Below, in pieces: positions 1 to 7,083 of a stretch of 39,967 nucleotides of DNA. The stretch lies in contig CAJNBT010000011.1 in NCBI GenBank assembly GCA_905221085.1, positions 1 through 39,967 of the forward strand, in the 5' to 3' direction. The stretch is from a bacterium (GTDB taxonomy: Bacteria > Bacillota > Bacilli > Lactobacillales > Streptococcaceae). Position numbers and translations under genes: made by a program. Every line of letters begins with the position of its first letter. Position 1 is the first letter of the stretch. The notes below the pieces were generated by a model, which was not told the origin of the DNA, did no database searches, and was given only the letters and a program-made list of their open reading frames with translations.

Positions 1-1
1 A

Positions 2-74
2 GGCTCGGTAGCTCAGTTGGTAGAGCAATGGATTGAAGCTCCATGTGTCGGCGGTTCGATTCCGTCTCGCGCCA
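2..74 (+). tRNA. tRNA-Phe (GAA)
   Basis: A full cloverleaf can be drawn: D-stem GCTC/GAGC, anticodon stem ATGGA/TCCAT with loop TTGAAGC (anticodon GAA), and a T-arm with TTCGATT. The discriminator is A and CCA is not encoded. The acceptor stem GGCTCGG against TCGCGCC leaves one U-C mismatch at position 4:69 and a terminal G-U pair. It is the first visible member of a six-tRNA cluster that probably extends upstream of the window. Confidence 0.93.
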
Positions 75-86
75 TTTATATATTTT

Positions 87-167
87 GGAAGGGTAGCGAA
101 GAGGCTAAACGCGGCGGACTGTAAATCCGCTCCTTCGGGTTCGGGGGTTCGAATCCCTCCCCTTCCA
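87..167 (+). tRNA. tRNA-Tyr (GTA)
   Basis: The acceptor stem GGAAGGG/CCCTTCC is perfect. The anticodon stem GCGGA/TCCGC encloses loop CTGTAAA (anticodon GTA). The long variable arm is expected for class II tRNA-Tyr and explains the 81-nt length. The T-loop is TTCGAAT. CCA is not encoded. Confidence 0.95.
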
Positions 168-171
168 TTTT

Positions 172-242
172 ACGGGCATAGTTTAAAGGTAGAACTAAGG
201 TCTCCAAAACCTTCAGTGTGGGTTCAATTCCTACTGCCCGTG
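172..242 (+). tRNA. tRNA-Trp (CCA)
   Basis: The acceptor stem ACGGGCA/TGCCCGT is complete. The anticodon stem AAGGT/ACCTT carries loop CTCCAAA (anticodon CCA). The discriminator base is G, as usual for bacterial tRNA-Trp. CCA is not encoded. Confidence 0.95.
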
Positions 243-255
243 TTAATAGAATTAT

Positions 256-329
256 GGCGGGTGTGGTGAAGTGGTTAACACACCAGATTGTGGCTCTGGC
301 ATGCGTGGGTTCGATCCCCATCACTCGCC
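256..329 (+). tRNA. tRNA-His (GTG)
   Basis: The anticodon stem CCAGA/TCTGG carries loop TTGTGGC (anticodon GTG). The first base is taken as the extra G-1, which pairs with discriminator C73, the identity element of tRNA-His. The acceptor GCGGGTG pairs with CACTCGC. Confidence 0.95.
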
Positions 330-342
330 TATTTTATATTAT

Positions 343-414
343 TGGGGTATAGCCAAGCGGTAAGGCAAGGGACTTTGACTCCCTCATGCGTTGGTTCGAA
401 TCCAGCTACCCCAG
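343..414 (+). tRNA. tRNA-Gln (TTG)
   Basis: The acceptor TGGGGTA/TACCCCA is perfect. The anticodon stem AGGGA/TCCCT carries loop CTTTGAC (anticodon TTG). The discriminator is G and the T-loop is TTCGAAT. Confidence 0.95.
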
Positions 415-423
415 TTACTATTT

Positions 424-507
424 GCCGGCGTGGCGGAATTGGCAGACGCGCTGGACTCAAAATCCAGTGTCCGCAAGGACGTGCCGGTTCGACCCCGGCC
501 GCCGGTA
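424..507 (+). tRNA. tRNA-Leu (CAA)
   Basis: The acceptor GCCGGCG pairs with CGCCGGT, with a G-U pair at the end. The anticodon stem CTGGA/TCCAG carries loop CTCAAAA (anticodon CAA). A long variable arm fits a class II leucine tRNA. It is the last tRNA of the cluster. Confidence 0.95.
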
Positions 508-519
508 TAGTATAGAGTT

Positions 520-551
520 AAGGAACGTTGATAAATCGGCGTTCCTTTTTG
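520..551 (+). terminator. Terminator of the tRNA cluster
   Basis: Stem AAGGAACG/CGTTCCTT followed by a T run, 12 bases after tRNA-Leu. It closes the tRNA transcript. Confidence 0.85.
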
Positions 552-561
552 TATTATTTTT

Positions 562-569
562 GGTATAAT
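562..569 (+). promoter_or_regulatory. Extended -10 promoter of the GCS2-like gene
   Basis: TGG followed by TATAAT (564-569) gives an extended -10. No good -35 is visible. It lies 39 bases before the ATG at 609, downstream of the tRNA terminator. Confidence 0.65.
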
Positions 570-608
570 AATAGTTATTTAAAATTTATTATGAAAGTGT
601 AGGGAAGT

Positions 609-1886
609 ATGTCTCGTTCTATCGATTTATTAAAGCATCGGTATTTGAAAAATATCAAAGAAAATCCTGAATTGTTTGTCGGGATTGAGCTGGAATATTC
701 TGTTGTAAACTTGGAAGGGGATACTGCAGATGTTGAAGTTATCAAGGAATTATTCCGATATTTAGTTTCTGCTTTGGATTTCGATGTTGAAAAGGTAGAT
801 GATTTTGGCAATCCTATCCAGTTAGTAGATCCGATAAGTCAGGATGCTATTTTGTTTGAAGTTTCCTATACTACGATTGAATTTGCGTTTGGTAAGGTTA
901 AAGAGATTCAAGAGGTAGAGAATCGTTTTAATAATTATATGAATGTAATTCAGAGAAAATTAAGTGAATCAAATCATGCTATTGTTGGCTGTGGCATTCA
1001 TCCTAACTGGGATAAAAATGAGAACTGTCCAGTTGCTTACCCACGGTATCGCATGTTGATGGACTATTTGAATTTGAGTAGAAATGTGACTAAATCAGAG
1101 TTGCATCATTTCCCTGAATATGGTGCTTTTATCTGTGGGAGTCAGGTTCAGCTTGATGTTTCAAAATCTAACTACTTACGGGTGATTAATGCTTTTACTC
1201 AAATTGAAGGGGCTAAGGCGTATTTATTTGCCAATTCTGAGTTTTCAGGTGAGGATTGGGATACGAAAATTGCAAGGGATATTTTCTGGGAAGAGTCTAT
1301 GCATGGTATCTATCCAGAAAATGTCGGTGTCAATTCTAGGCTCTTTAAAGATGAGGATGATTTTTTTGACTATCTCGATCATTCTGCAATTTTTACTGCG
1401 GAACGCGATGGACAAACCTATTATTTTTATCCGATTCAGGCTAGGGCCTATTTGGCTACACCTGAAATCCAGGCATTTGCCCTGAATGGAGATGAGGTTC
1501 TTATTTACCCTCAAGAGAAGGATTTTGAAACTCATCGTAGTTATCAGTATCAGGACTTAACGACTCGAGGAACGGTTGAGTTTCGTAGTGTGTGTACTCA
1601 GCCGCTTGATAGGACTTTTGCTTCTGCTGCCTTTCACTTGGGATTATTAGTTAATTTAGGCAAGTTAGAAGCTTACTTAGAAACAGCACCTTTCTTTAAA
1701 GAATTTGGGCGAAATTATAAGTTTTTAAGACGACAATTTTCTAAGAAGAAGCTTACAGATGAGGAAGAAACTGCGATTATTGAAATTTCCAAAGACTTAC
1801 TCTTGCTAGCTGAGGAAGGACTGGAGATGAGAAATAAGCAAGAAATGACCTACTTACAGCCTTTGAAAGAAGAATTGGGCCTATAA
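609..1886 (+). CDS. Glutamate-cysteine ligase-like (GCS2 family) protein
   Basis: A 425-residue cytosolic protein with the look of the GCS2 branch of glutamate-cysteine ligases, which join Glu and Cys through the gamma-carboxyl in an ATP-dependent reaction. Family-like segments are the acidic FVGIELEYSVVN near residues 23-34, FEVSYTTIEFAF near 93-104, a CGSQVQLDVS block near 175-185, and TTRGTVEFRSVC near 320-331. The start is the ATG preceded by AGGGAAG. It has its own extended -10 promoter and stands alone between the tRNA cluster and thrC; no glutathione synthetase-like gene is in the window. Known of the group: pneumococci are reported to import glutathione rather than make it, so the actual product, gamma-glutamylcysteine or some other gamma-glutamyl or amide product, is open. 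The family call is fairly secure and the substrate is not. Confidence 0.75.
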   Translation: MSRSIDLLKHRYLKNIKENPELFVGIELEYSVVNLEGDTADVEVIKELFRYLVSALDFDVEKVDDFGNPIQLVDPISQDAILFEVSYTTIEFAFGKVKEIQEVENRFNNYMNVIQRKLSESNHAIVGCGIHPNWDKNENCPVAYPRYRMLMDYLNLSRNVTKSELHHFPEYGAFICGSQVQLDVSKSNYLRVINAFTQIEGAKAYLFANSEFSGEDWDTKIARDIFWEESMHGIYPENVGVNSRLFKDEDDFFDYLDHSAIFTAERDGQTYYFYPIQARAYLATPEIQAFALNGDEVLIYPQEKDFETHRSYQYQDLTTRGTVEFRSVCTQPLDRTFASAAFHLGLLVNLGKLEAYLETAPFFKEFGRNYKFLRRQFSKKKLTDEEETAIIEISKDLLLLAEEGLEMRNKQEMTYLQPLKEELGL

Positions 1887-1921
1887 TTTTTCTTATAAAG
1901 GGAGAATTTTCTGAAAAATCA

Positions 1922-1930
1922 TGATATAAT
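1922..1930 (+). promoter_or_regulatory. Extended -10 promoter of thrC
   Basis: TGA followed by TATAAT (1925-1930) forms an extended -10, 31 bases before the thrC ATG. The -35 region is weak. No T-box or other leader is possible in so short a 5' UTR. Confidence 0.65.
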
Positions 1931-1961
1931 GGAAGAGACTATAGATAAAGGATAGAGAGTA

Positions 1962-3446
1962 ATGACATTAGTTTATCAATCAACGCGTGATGCCAACAAT
2001 ACAGTAACTGCCAGCCAAGCTATTTTGCAAGGTTTGGCGACGGACGGTGGTTTGTTTACACCGCTTACTTATCCAAAGATAGATTTGGACTTTGACAAAT
2101 TGAAAGATGCTTCCTATCAGGAAGTTGCTAAGTTAGTTTTGTCAGCATTTTTAGATGACTTTACAGCTGAGGAGTTAGACTACTGTATCAACAATGCTTA
2201 CGATAGCAAATTTGATACTCCAGCTATTGCACCATTAGTGAAATTAGATGGGCAATACAATTTGGAACTTTTCCATGGTTCAACGATTGCCTTTAAGGAT
2301 ATGGCCTTGTCTATCTTGCCATACTTTATGACAACAGCTGCTAAGAAACATGGTTTGGAAAATAAGATTGTTATCTTGACAGCGACATCTGGTGACACGG
2401 GGAAAGCTGCTATGGCAGGGTTTGCCGATGTGCCTGGAACTGAGATTATCGTCTTTTATCCAAAGGATGGTGTCAGCAAGGTTCAAGAGTTGCAAATGAC
2501 CACTCAGACTGGTGACAATACTCATGTTATCGCTATTGATGGTAACTTTGATGATGCCCAAACAAATGTGAAGCATATGTTTAACGATGTGGCTCTTCGT
2601 GAAAAATTAGCGGCCAACAAGTTGCAATTTTCGTCAGCTAACTCTATGAACATTGGTCGTTTGGTACCACAAATTGTTTATTATGTTTATGCCTACGCTC
2701 AGTTGGTCAAGACTGGTGAGATTGTGGCTGGTGATAAGGTCAACTTCACAGTACCAACAGGAAACTTTGGAAATATCTTGGCTGCCTTTTATGCTAAGCA
2801 AATTGGTCTACCAGTTGGCAAATTAATCTGTGCTTCAAATGACAACAATGTTTTGACAGACTTCTTCAAGACACGTGTTTATGACAAGAAACGTGAGTTT
2901 AAGGTAACAACTAGCCCATCTATGGATATCTTAGTATCTTCAAACTTGGAGCGTCTCATTTTCCACCTTTTGGGTAATAATGCGGTTAAGACAGCTGAAC
3001 TTATGAATGCCTTGAACAAGCAAGGTCAATATGAGTTGACTAATTTTGATGCAGAGATTTTGGACCTCTTTGCAGCTGAATATGCGACTGAGGAAGAAAC
3101 AGCGGCAGAAATCAAGCGTGTTTATGAGTCAGATTCTTATATCGAGGATCCACATACGGCGGTTGCCTCAGCAGTTTATAAGAAATACCAAGCTGCTACT
3201 GGAGATGTAACTAAGACAGTGATTGCTTCAACAGCTAGTCCATACAAGTTCCCAGTGGTTGCAGTAGAAGCGGTAACAGGAAAAGCAGGCTTAACTGACT
3301 TTGAAGCCTTGGCTCAATTACATGATATTTCAGGAGTGGCAGTGCCGCCAGCAGTTGACGGTCTTGAAACAGCTCCTGTTCGTCACAAGACAACAGTGGC
3401 AGCTGCTGATATGCAAGCAGCGGTTGAGTCTTATTTAGGACTTTAA
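1962..3446 (+). CDS. thrC: Threonine synthase
   Basis: This PLP enzyme converts O-phosphohomoserine to threonine and phosphate, the last step of threonine synthesis. At 494 residues it is the long fold-type II form found in streptococci. The PLP-binding lysine is K112 in HGSTIAFKDMALS. The TATSGDTGKAA block near residue 140 and TGNFGNILAA near 267 bind the cofactor phosphate and substrate. The start ATG follows AAAGGATAGAGAG. It has its own promoter and a strong terminator, so it is monocistronic here; the other threonine genes (hom, thrB) are not in this window. No truncation or frameshift is seen. Confidence 0.95.
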   Translation: MTLVYQSTRDANNTVTASQAILQGLATDGGLFTPLTYPKIDLDFDKLKDASYQEVAKLVLSAFLDDFTAEELDYCINNAYDSKFDTPAIAPLVKLDGQYNLELFHGSTIAFKDMALSILPYFMTTAAKKHGLENKIVILTATSGDTGKAAMAGFADVPGTEIIVFYPKDGVSKVQELQMTTQTGDNTHVIAIDGNFDDAQTNVKHMFNDVALREKLAANKLQFSSANSMNIGRLVPQIVYYVYAYAQLVKTGEIVAGDKVNFTVPTGNFGNILAAFYAKQIGLPVGKLICASNDNNVLTDFFKTRVYDKKREFKVTTSPSMDILVSSNLERLIFHLLGNNAVKTAELMNALNKQGQYELTNFDAEILDLFAAEYATEEETAAEIKRVYESDSYIEDPHTAVASAVYKKYQAATGDVTKTVIASTASPYKFPVVAVEAVTGKAGLTDFEALAQLHDISGVAVPPAVDGLETAPVRHKTTVAAADMQAAVESYLGL

Positions 3447-3458
3447 GACAGAAGGAGT

Positions 3459-3491
3459 AAACTCGGTTGGGAAGCCAACTGAGTTTCTTTT
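3459..3491 (+). terminator. Terminator of thrC
   Basis: A 12-bp stem, AAACTCGGTTGG paired with CCAACTGAGTTT around loop GAAG, followed by CTTTT. It separates thrC from the MATE gene. Confidence 0.85.
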
Positions 3492-3506
3492 CATCAGGAG
3501 GACGGA

Positions 3507-4787
3507 TTGTTTAAGAAAAATAAAGACATTCTTAATATTGCCTTGCCAGCTATGGGCGAAAACTTTTTGCAGATGCTCATGGGGATGGTGGATAGTTATC
3601 TGGTTGCTCACTTGGGCTTGATAGCTATTTCGGGTGTATCAGTAGCTGGCAATATTATCACGATTTATCAGGCGATTTTCATCGCTCTGGGAGCTGCTAT
3701 TTCCAGTGTTATTTCAAAGAGTTTAGGGGAGAAGAATCAGTCTAAGCTAGCCTACCATGTGACTGAGACGTTGAAAATTACTTTACTATTAAGTTTCCTT
3801 CTGGGATCTTTGTCCATCTTCGCTGGGCAAGAGATGATAGGACTTTTGGGGACGGAGAGAGATGTAGCTGAGAGTGGTGGACTCTACCTATCTTTGGTAG
3901 GCGGATCGATTGTTCTCTTAGGTTTAATGACTAGTTTGGGAGCCTTGATTCGTGCAACGCATAATCCACGTCTGCCTCTCTATGTTAGTTTTTTATCCAA
4001 TGCCTTGAATATTCTTTTTTCAAGTCTAGCTATTTTTGTTCTGGATATGGGGATAGCTGGTGTTGCTTGGGGGACAATTCTATCTCGTTTGGTTGGTCTT
4101 GTGATTTTGTGGTCGCAATTAAATCTACCTTTTGAGAAACCGACTTTTGGTTTAGATAAGGAACTATTGACATTAGCTTTGCCAGCAGCTGGAGAGCGGC
4201 TCATGATGCGGGCTGGAGATGTCGTGATCATTGCCTTGGTCGTTTCTTTTGGAACGGAGGCAGTGGCTGGAAATGCAATCGGAGAAGTCTTGACCCAGTT
4301 TAACTACATGCCTGCCTTTGGCGTTGCTACGGCAACGGTCATGCTGGTAGCTCGAGCAGTTGGAGAGGATAATTGGGAAAGAGTAGCTAGTTTGAGCAAG
4401 CAAACCTTTTGGCTTTCTCTGCTTCTCATGTTGCCCTTGACGCTTAGTGTCTATGCCTTGGGCATACCACTGACTCATCTCTATACGACTGATTCTCTAG
4501 CGGTGGAGGCTAGTGTGCTAGTGACACTTTTTTCACTACTTGGTACTCCTATGACGATAGGAACAGTTATCTATACAGCAGTATGGCAGGGTTTGGGCAA
4601 TGCTCGGCTTCCCTTTTATGCGACAAGTATAGGAATGTGGTGTATCCGCATTGGAACAGGATATCTGATGGGGCTTGTTTTTGGTTGGGGCTTGCCTGGT
4701 ATTTGGGCCGGAACCCTTTTGGATAATGGTTTTCGCTGGTTATTTCTACGCTACCGTTACCAGCGTTATATTAGATTGAAAGGATAG
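3507..4787 (+). CDS. MATE family multidrug/sodium antiporter
   Basis: A 426-residue integral membrane protein with about 12 hydrophobic helices arranged as two similar halves, as in the MATE (multi antimicrobial extrusion) family. These proteins export cationic drugs or metabolites against a Na+ or H+ gradient. The N-terminal half has IALPAMGENFLQMLMGMVDS, and the second half restarts at LALPAAGERLMMRAGDVV near residue 222, the internal repeat expected of the family. The start is TTG at 3507, chosen because AGGAGG sits at the correct distance; no ATG fits. The next gene, a HAD phosphatase, begins 3 bases after the stop, so the two are co-transcribed. The substrate cannot be read from sequence. 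Pneumococci carry other MATE proteins (DinF, PdrM), and this is a separate one. Confidence 0.87.
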   Translation: MFKKNKDILNIALPAMGENFLQMLMGMVDSYLVAHLGLIAISGVSVAGNIITIYQAIFIALGAAISSVISKSLGEKNQSKLAYHVTETLKITLLLSFLLGSLSIFAGQEMIGLLGTERDVAESGGLYLSLVGGSIVLLGLMTSLGALIRATHNPRLPLYVSFLSNALNILFSSLAIFVLDMGIAGVAWGTILSRLVGLVILWSQLNLPFEKPTFGLDKELLTLALPAAGERLMMRAGDVVIIALVVSFGTEAVAGNAIGEVLTQFNYMPAFGVATATVMLVARAVGEDNWERVASLSKQTFWLSLLLMLPLTLSVYALGIPLTHLYTTDSLAVEASVLVTLFSLLGTPMTIGTVIYTAVWQGLGNARLPFYATSIGMWCIRIGTGYLMGLVFGWGLPGIWAGTLLDNGFRWLFLRYRYQRYIRLKG

Positions 4788-4790
4788 GAA

Positions 4791-5414
4791 ATGCAAAAAA
4801 CAGCTTTTATTTGGGATTTAGACGGGACATTATTGGACTCTTATGAAGCGATTTTGTCAGGGATTGAGGAAACTTTTGCTCAGTTTTCTATTCCTTATGA
4901 TAAGGAGCAGGTGAGAGAGTTTATCCTCAAGTTTTCTGTGCAAGATTTACTGGAGCAGGTGGCAGAAGAGCGAACTTTGGATGCGGAAGTACTAAATCAA
5001 GTGCGTGCCCAGAGTCTTGCTGAGAAGAATGCTCAAGTAGTCTTGATGCCAGGTGCGCGTGAAGTGTTGTCTTGGGCAGACCAAGTAGGGATTCAACAGT
5101 TTGTTTACACTCATAAGGGAGATAATGCTTTTACTATTCTAAGAGACTTGGGTTTGGAATCCTATTTTAAAGAGATTTTAACCAGTCAGAGTGGCTTTGC
5201 GCGGAAGCCAAGTCCAGAAGCGGCTATATATTTGCTAGACAAGTATCAGCTGAATCCTGATAACACCTATTATATAGGGGATCGGACTCTGGATGTGGAA
5301 TTTACCCAGAATAGTGGGATTCAAAGTCTCAACTTTTTAGAGTCGTCTTATGAAGGTAATCACAGGATTCAAGCGTTAGCAGATATTTCCCGTATTTTTG
5401 AGGCTGAACGATAA
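4791..5414 (+). CDS. HAD-superfamily phosphatase, Gph/PGM-like
   Basis: A 207-residue haloacid-dehalogenase hydrolase with a cap domain. Motif I is DLDGTLLDS with nucleophile D9 and acid/base D11. Motif II is the Thr in FVYTHKGD near residue 106, motif III the Lys in ARKPSPEA near 141, and motif IV is YYIGDRTLDVEF near 162-173. The layout matches phosphoglycolate phosphatase or beta-phosphoglucomutase relatives. The start ATG has AGGATAGGAA in front and lies 3 bases after the MATE stop, so translation is probably coupled. The natural substrate, a small phosphorylated sugar or nucleotide, cannot be told from sequence. Confidence 0.87.
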   Translation: MQKTAFIWDLDGTLLDSYEAILSGIEETFAQFSIPYDKEQVREFILKFSVQDLLEQVAEERTLDAEVLNQVRAQSLAEKNAQVVLMPGAREVLSWADQVGIQQFVYTHKGDNAFTILRDLGLESYFKEILTSQSGFARKPSPEAAIYLLDKYQLNPDNTYYIGDRTLDVEFTQNSGIQSLNFLESSYEGNHRIQALADISRIFEAER

Positions 5415-5432
5415 AAAGATTGTGTCAGTTTT

Positions 5433-5449
5433 GTGACAGAGACCTAACA
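5433..5449 (-). promoter_or_regulatory. Candidate WalR (VicR) box
   Basis: On the minus strand the sequence reads TGTTAG, five bases, TGTCAC, which fits the direct repeat TGTNAN-N5-TGTNAN described for the WalR/VicR response regulator. A weaker plus-strand pair overlaps it just upstream. The LysM gene downstream has a pneumococcal counterpart reported in the WalRK regulon, which makes the site plausible. It lies about 90 bases upstream of the -10, far for direct activation. Confidence 0.45.
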
Positions 5450-5479
5450 AACTATTTCAAGTAACCGAGTTTGTTACAA
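5444..5479 (+). other. Perfect 9-bp stem-loop in the leader of the LysM gene
   Basis: TAACAAACT pairs perfectly with AGTTTGTTA across a 14-base loop. There is no T run after it, so it is not itself a terminator. It is followed by AAGGAGTAGACAG and then by the GC-rich terminator-like hairpin at 5500-5522. See the finding on this leader. Confidence 0.6.
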
Positions 5480-5499
5480 GGAGTAGACAGTTCTGTTAA

Positions 5500-5523
5500 A
5501 TAGGCCCGAGAGGGCTTTTTTTC
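5500..5523 (+). terminator. Terminator after the MATE/HAD operon or the LysM leader
   Basis: A short GC stem, AGGCCC/GGGCTT around GAGA, followed by seven or more T. It ends whatever is transcribed into the 5415-5500 interval: either the MATE/HAD mRNA or a short RNA made from that interval. Confidence 0.75.
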
Positions 5524-5534
5524 TGCATTTTTTG

Positions 5535-5543
5535 TGTTATGAT
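5535..5543 (+). promoter_or_regulatory. Extended -10 promoter of the LysM gene
   Basis: TGT followed by TATGAT (5538-5543) lies 33 bases before the LysM ATG and just downstream of the terminator. The -35 region is T-rich and poor, so an activator is likely to be needed. Confidence 0.6.
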
Positions 5544-5576
5544 AGACAGGTACTCATTTGAAAGGAATTTGAAAGA

Positions 5577-6764
5577 ATGAAGAAAAGAATATTATTAGCC
5601 TCAACAGTAGCCTTGTCCTTTGCCCCAGTATTGGCAACTCAAGCAGAAGAAGTTATTTGGACTGCACGTAGTGTTGAGCAAATCCAAAATGATTTGACTA
5701 AAACGGATAACAAAACAAGTTATACAGTACAGTATGGTGATACCTTGAGCACAATTGCAGAAGCCTTGGGTGTAGATGTCACAGTGCTTGCGAATTTGAA
5801 TAAAATCACTAATATGGACTTGATTTTCCCAGAAACTGTTTTGACAACGACTGTCAATGAAGCAGAAGAAGTAACAGAAGTTGAAATCCAAACACCTCAA
5901 GCGGCTTCTAGTGAAGAAGTAACAACTGCGACAGCAGATTTGACAACCAATCAAGTGACGGTTGATGATCAAACTGTTCAGGTTGCAGACCTTTCTCAAC
6001 CGATTGCAGAAGCTCCAAAAGCGGTAAAAACTACAAGAACAAAAGAAGTGGCATCAAGTTCAGAAGTTACAGAGACAGTGACTGCTTTAGAAGAAGTCGC
6101 GCCATCTACAGAGACTTCTGTCTCAGAGGAGCAAACAGCCGAAACAAGCAGTGCAGTTACAGAAGCAGCTCCTCAGGCAACGACTCCAGCTGAGAAGCAG
6201 GAAACACAAGCAAGTATTCAATCTGAATCAGCAGTAGAAGCAACTACAACGCCAGTAGAAGAAACGGCAACCGAAACAACTGCAACAAGTTCAGAAGAAG
6301 CAAAAGAAGTTACACCAACAGTTTCTACTTATCAACCAGAAGAGACGAAAATGGTTTCAACAACTTACGCAGCTCCAGCAGCTCCTGATTATGCTGGACT
6401 TGCAGTAGCGAAATCTGAAAATGCAGGTCTCCAACCACAAACGGCTGCCTTTAAAGAAGAAATTGCCAACTTGTTTGGCATCACATCCTTTAGTGGTTAC
6501 CGTCCAGGAGACAGTGGAGATCACGGAAAAGGTTTGGCTATCGATTTTATGGTGCCAGAAAGCTCAGAACTAGGGGATAAGATTGCGGAATACGCTATTC
6601 AAAACATGGCTAGCCGTGGAATTAGTTACATCATCTGGAAACAACGTTTCTATGCTCCATTCGATAGCAAATATGGGCCAGCTAATACTTGGAACCCAAT
6701 GCCAGACCGTGGTAGCGTGACAGAAAACCACTATGACCACGTTCACGTTTCAATGAATGGATAA
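5577..6764 (+). CDS. Secreted LysM protein with metallopeptidase-like C-terminal domain
   Basis: A 395-residue exported protein. Residues 1-23 form a signal peptide (KKR, then a hydrophobic stretch, then ATQAEE). Residues 48-92 are a LysM peptidoglycan-binding domain (YTVQYGDTLSTIAEALGV). Residues about 94-270 are a disordered linker very rich in Thr, Glu, Ala, Ser and Val. Residues about 272-395 are a compact domain with SGYRPGDSGDHGKGLAIDF and a terminal HYDHVHVS. The H316, D323 and H388/H390 arrangement resembles the zinc pocket of M15-type D-Ala-D-Ala peptidases, so a wall-hydrolase role is an inference. It matches in layout the pneumococcal LysM protein assigned to the WalRK regulon. The reading frame is intact. 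It has its own promoter and terminator. Start ATG follows AAAGGAATTTGAAAGA. Confidence 0.85.
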   Translation: MKKRILLASTVALSFAPVLATQAEEVIWTARSVEQIQNDLTKTDNKTSYTVQYGDTLSTIAEALGVDVTVLANLNKITNMDLIFPETVLTTTVNEAEEVTEVEIQTPQAASSEEVTTATADLTTNQVTVDDQTVQVADLSQPIAEAPKAVKTTRTKEVASSSEVTETVTALEEVAPSTETSVSEEQTAETSSAVTEAAPQATTPAEKQETQASIQSESAVEATTTPVEETATETTATSSEEAKEVTPTVSTYQPEETKMVSTTYAAPAAPDYAGLAVAKSENAGLQPQTAAFKEEIANLFGITSFSGYRPGDSGDHGKGLAIDFMVPESSELGDKIAEYAIQNMASRGISYIIWKQRFYAPFDSKYGPANTWNPMPDRGSVTENHYDHVHVSMNG

Positions 6765-6788
6765 ACCTGACTTGGTAATATCATTTTG

Positions 6789-6838
6789 ACGAATGAGATC
6801 TAGCTTTCGTGATAGGAAGTAAGTCTCGTTCGTTTTTT
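6789..6838 (+). terminator. Terminator of the LysM gene
   Basis: A 10-bp outer stem, ACGAATGAGA against TCTCGTTCGT with one G-U pair, followed by TTTTTT. The loop of about 24 bases could fold further. Confidence 0.75.
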
Positions 6839-6845
6839 ATTTGTC

Positions 6846-6958
6846 ATACTTTTCGAAAATCTCTTCAAACCATGTCAGTTTTATCTGCAACCTCAAAGCT
6901 GTGCTTTGAGCAACCTATGGATAGCTTCCTAGTTTGCTCTTTAACTTTCATTGAGTAT
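6846..6958 (+). repeat. BOX-type repeat (boxA plus boxC arrangement)
   Basis: This interval matches the pneumococcal BOX family as I know it: a boxA-like start ATACTTTTCGAAAATCTCTT, a central CTCAAAGCTGTGCTTTGAGC palindrome, and a boxC-like end TAGTTTGCTC ... TTGAGTAT. The ends are inverted (ATACT / GAGTAT). The length of about 113 bases fits one boxA and one boxC with no complete extra boxB. It occupies most of the 319-base gap between the LysM gene and marR. A 66-codon open frame across it is incidental. Confidence 0.8.
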
Positions 6959-7012
6959 CAATATGAATGGAAAATGGGAAGTTACCATTTTGCAATGATT
7001 GAAGCATGACTC

Positions 7013-7041
7013 TTGCAAATTATTTTATTTTACATTATACT
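7013..7041 (+). promoter_or_regulatory. Promoter of the marR-DUF1304 operon
   Basis: TTGCAA (7013-7018), 17-base spacer, TATACT (7036-7041). Transcription should start near 7048, giving a leader of about 36 bases. Confidence 0.75.
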
Positions 7042-7069
7042 TGATTAGTCAACTATTGATAAATCAATA
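7041..7069 (+). promoter_or_regulatory. Candidate MarR autoregulatory operator
   Basis: Two adjacent inverted repeats lie just after the -10: TTGA-TTAG-TCAA at 7041-7052 and ATTGAT-AA-ATCAAT at 7056-7069. They cover the expected transcription start and would block the promoter if bound. Palindromes of this size overlapping their own promoter are typical of MarR autoregulation. Confidence 0.5.
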
Positions 7070-7083
7070 TAAAAGAGGAAGAA

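Noticed and set aside
5415..5523. A CiaR-controlled csRNA before the LysM gene
   Set aside because: The overall stem-plus-terminator layout is similar, but there is no TTTAAG-N5-TTTAAG CiaR site where the promoter should be, so I only report a structured leader.
6809..7009. A 66-codon open frame after the LysM gene
   Set aside because: It lies across the terminator and the BOX repeat, has no ribosome-binding site and no recognisable protein features.
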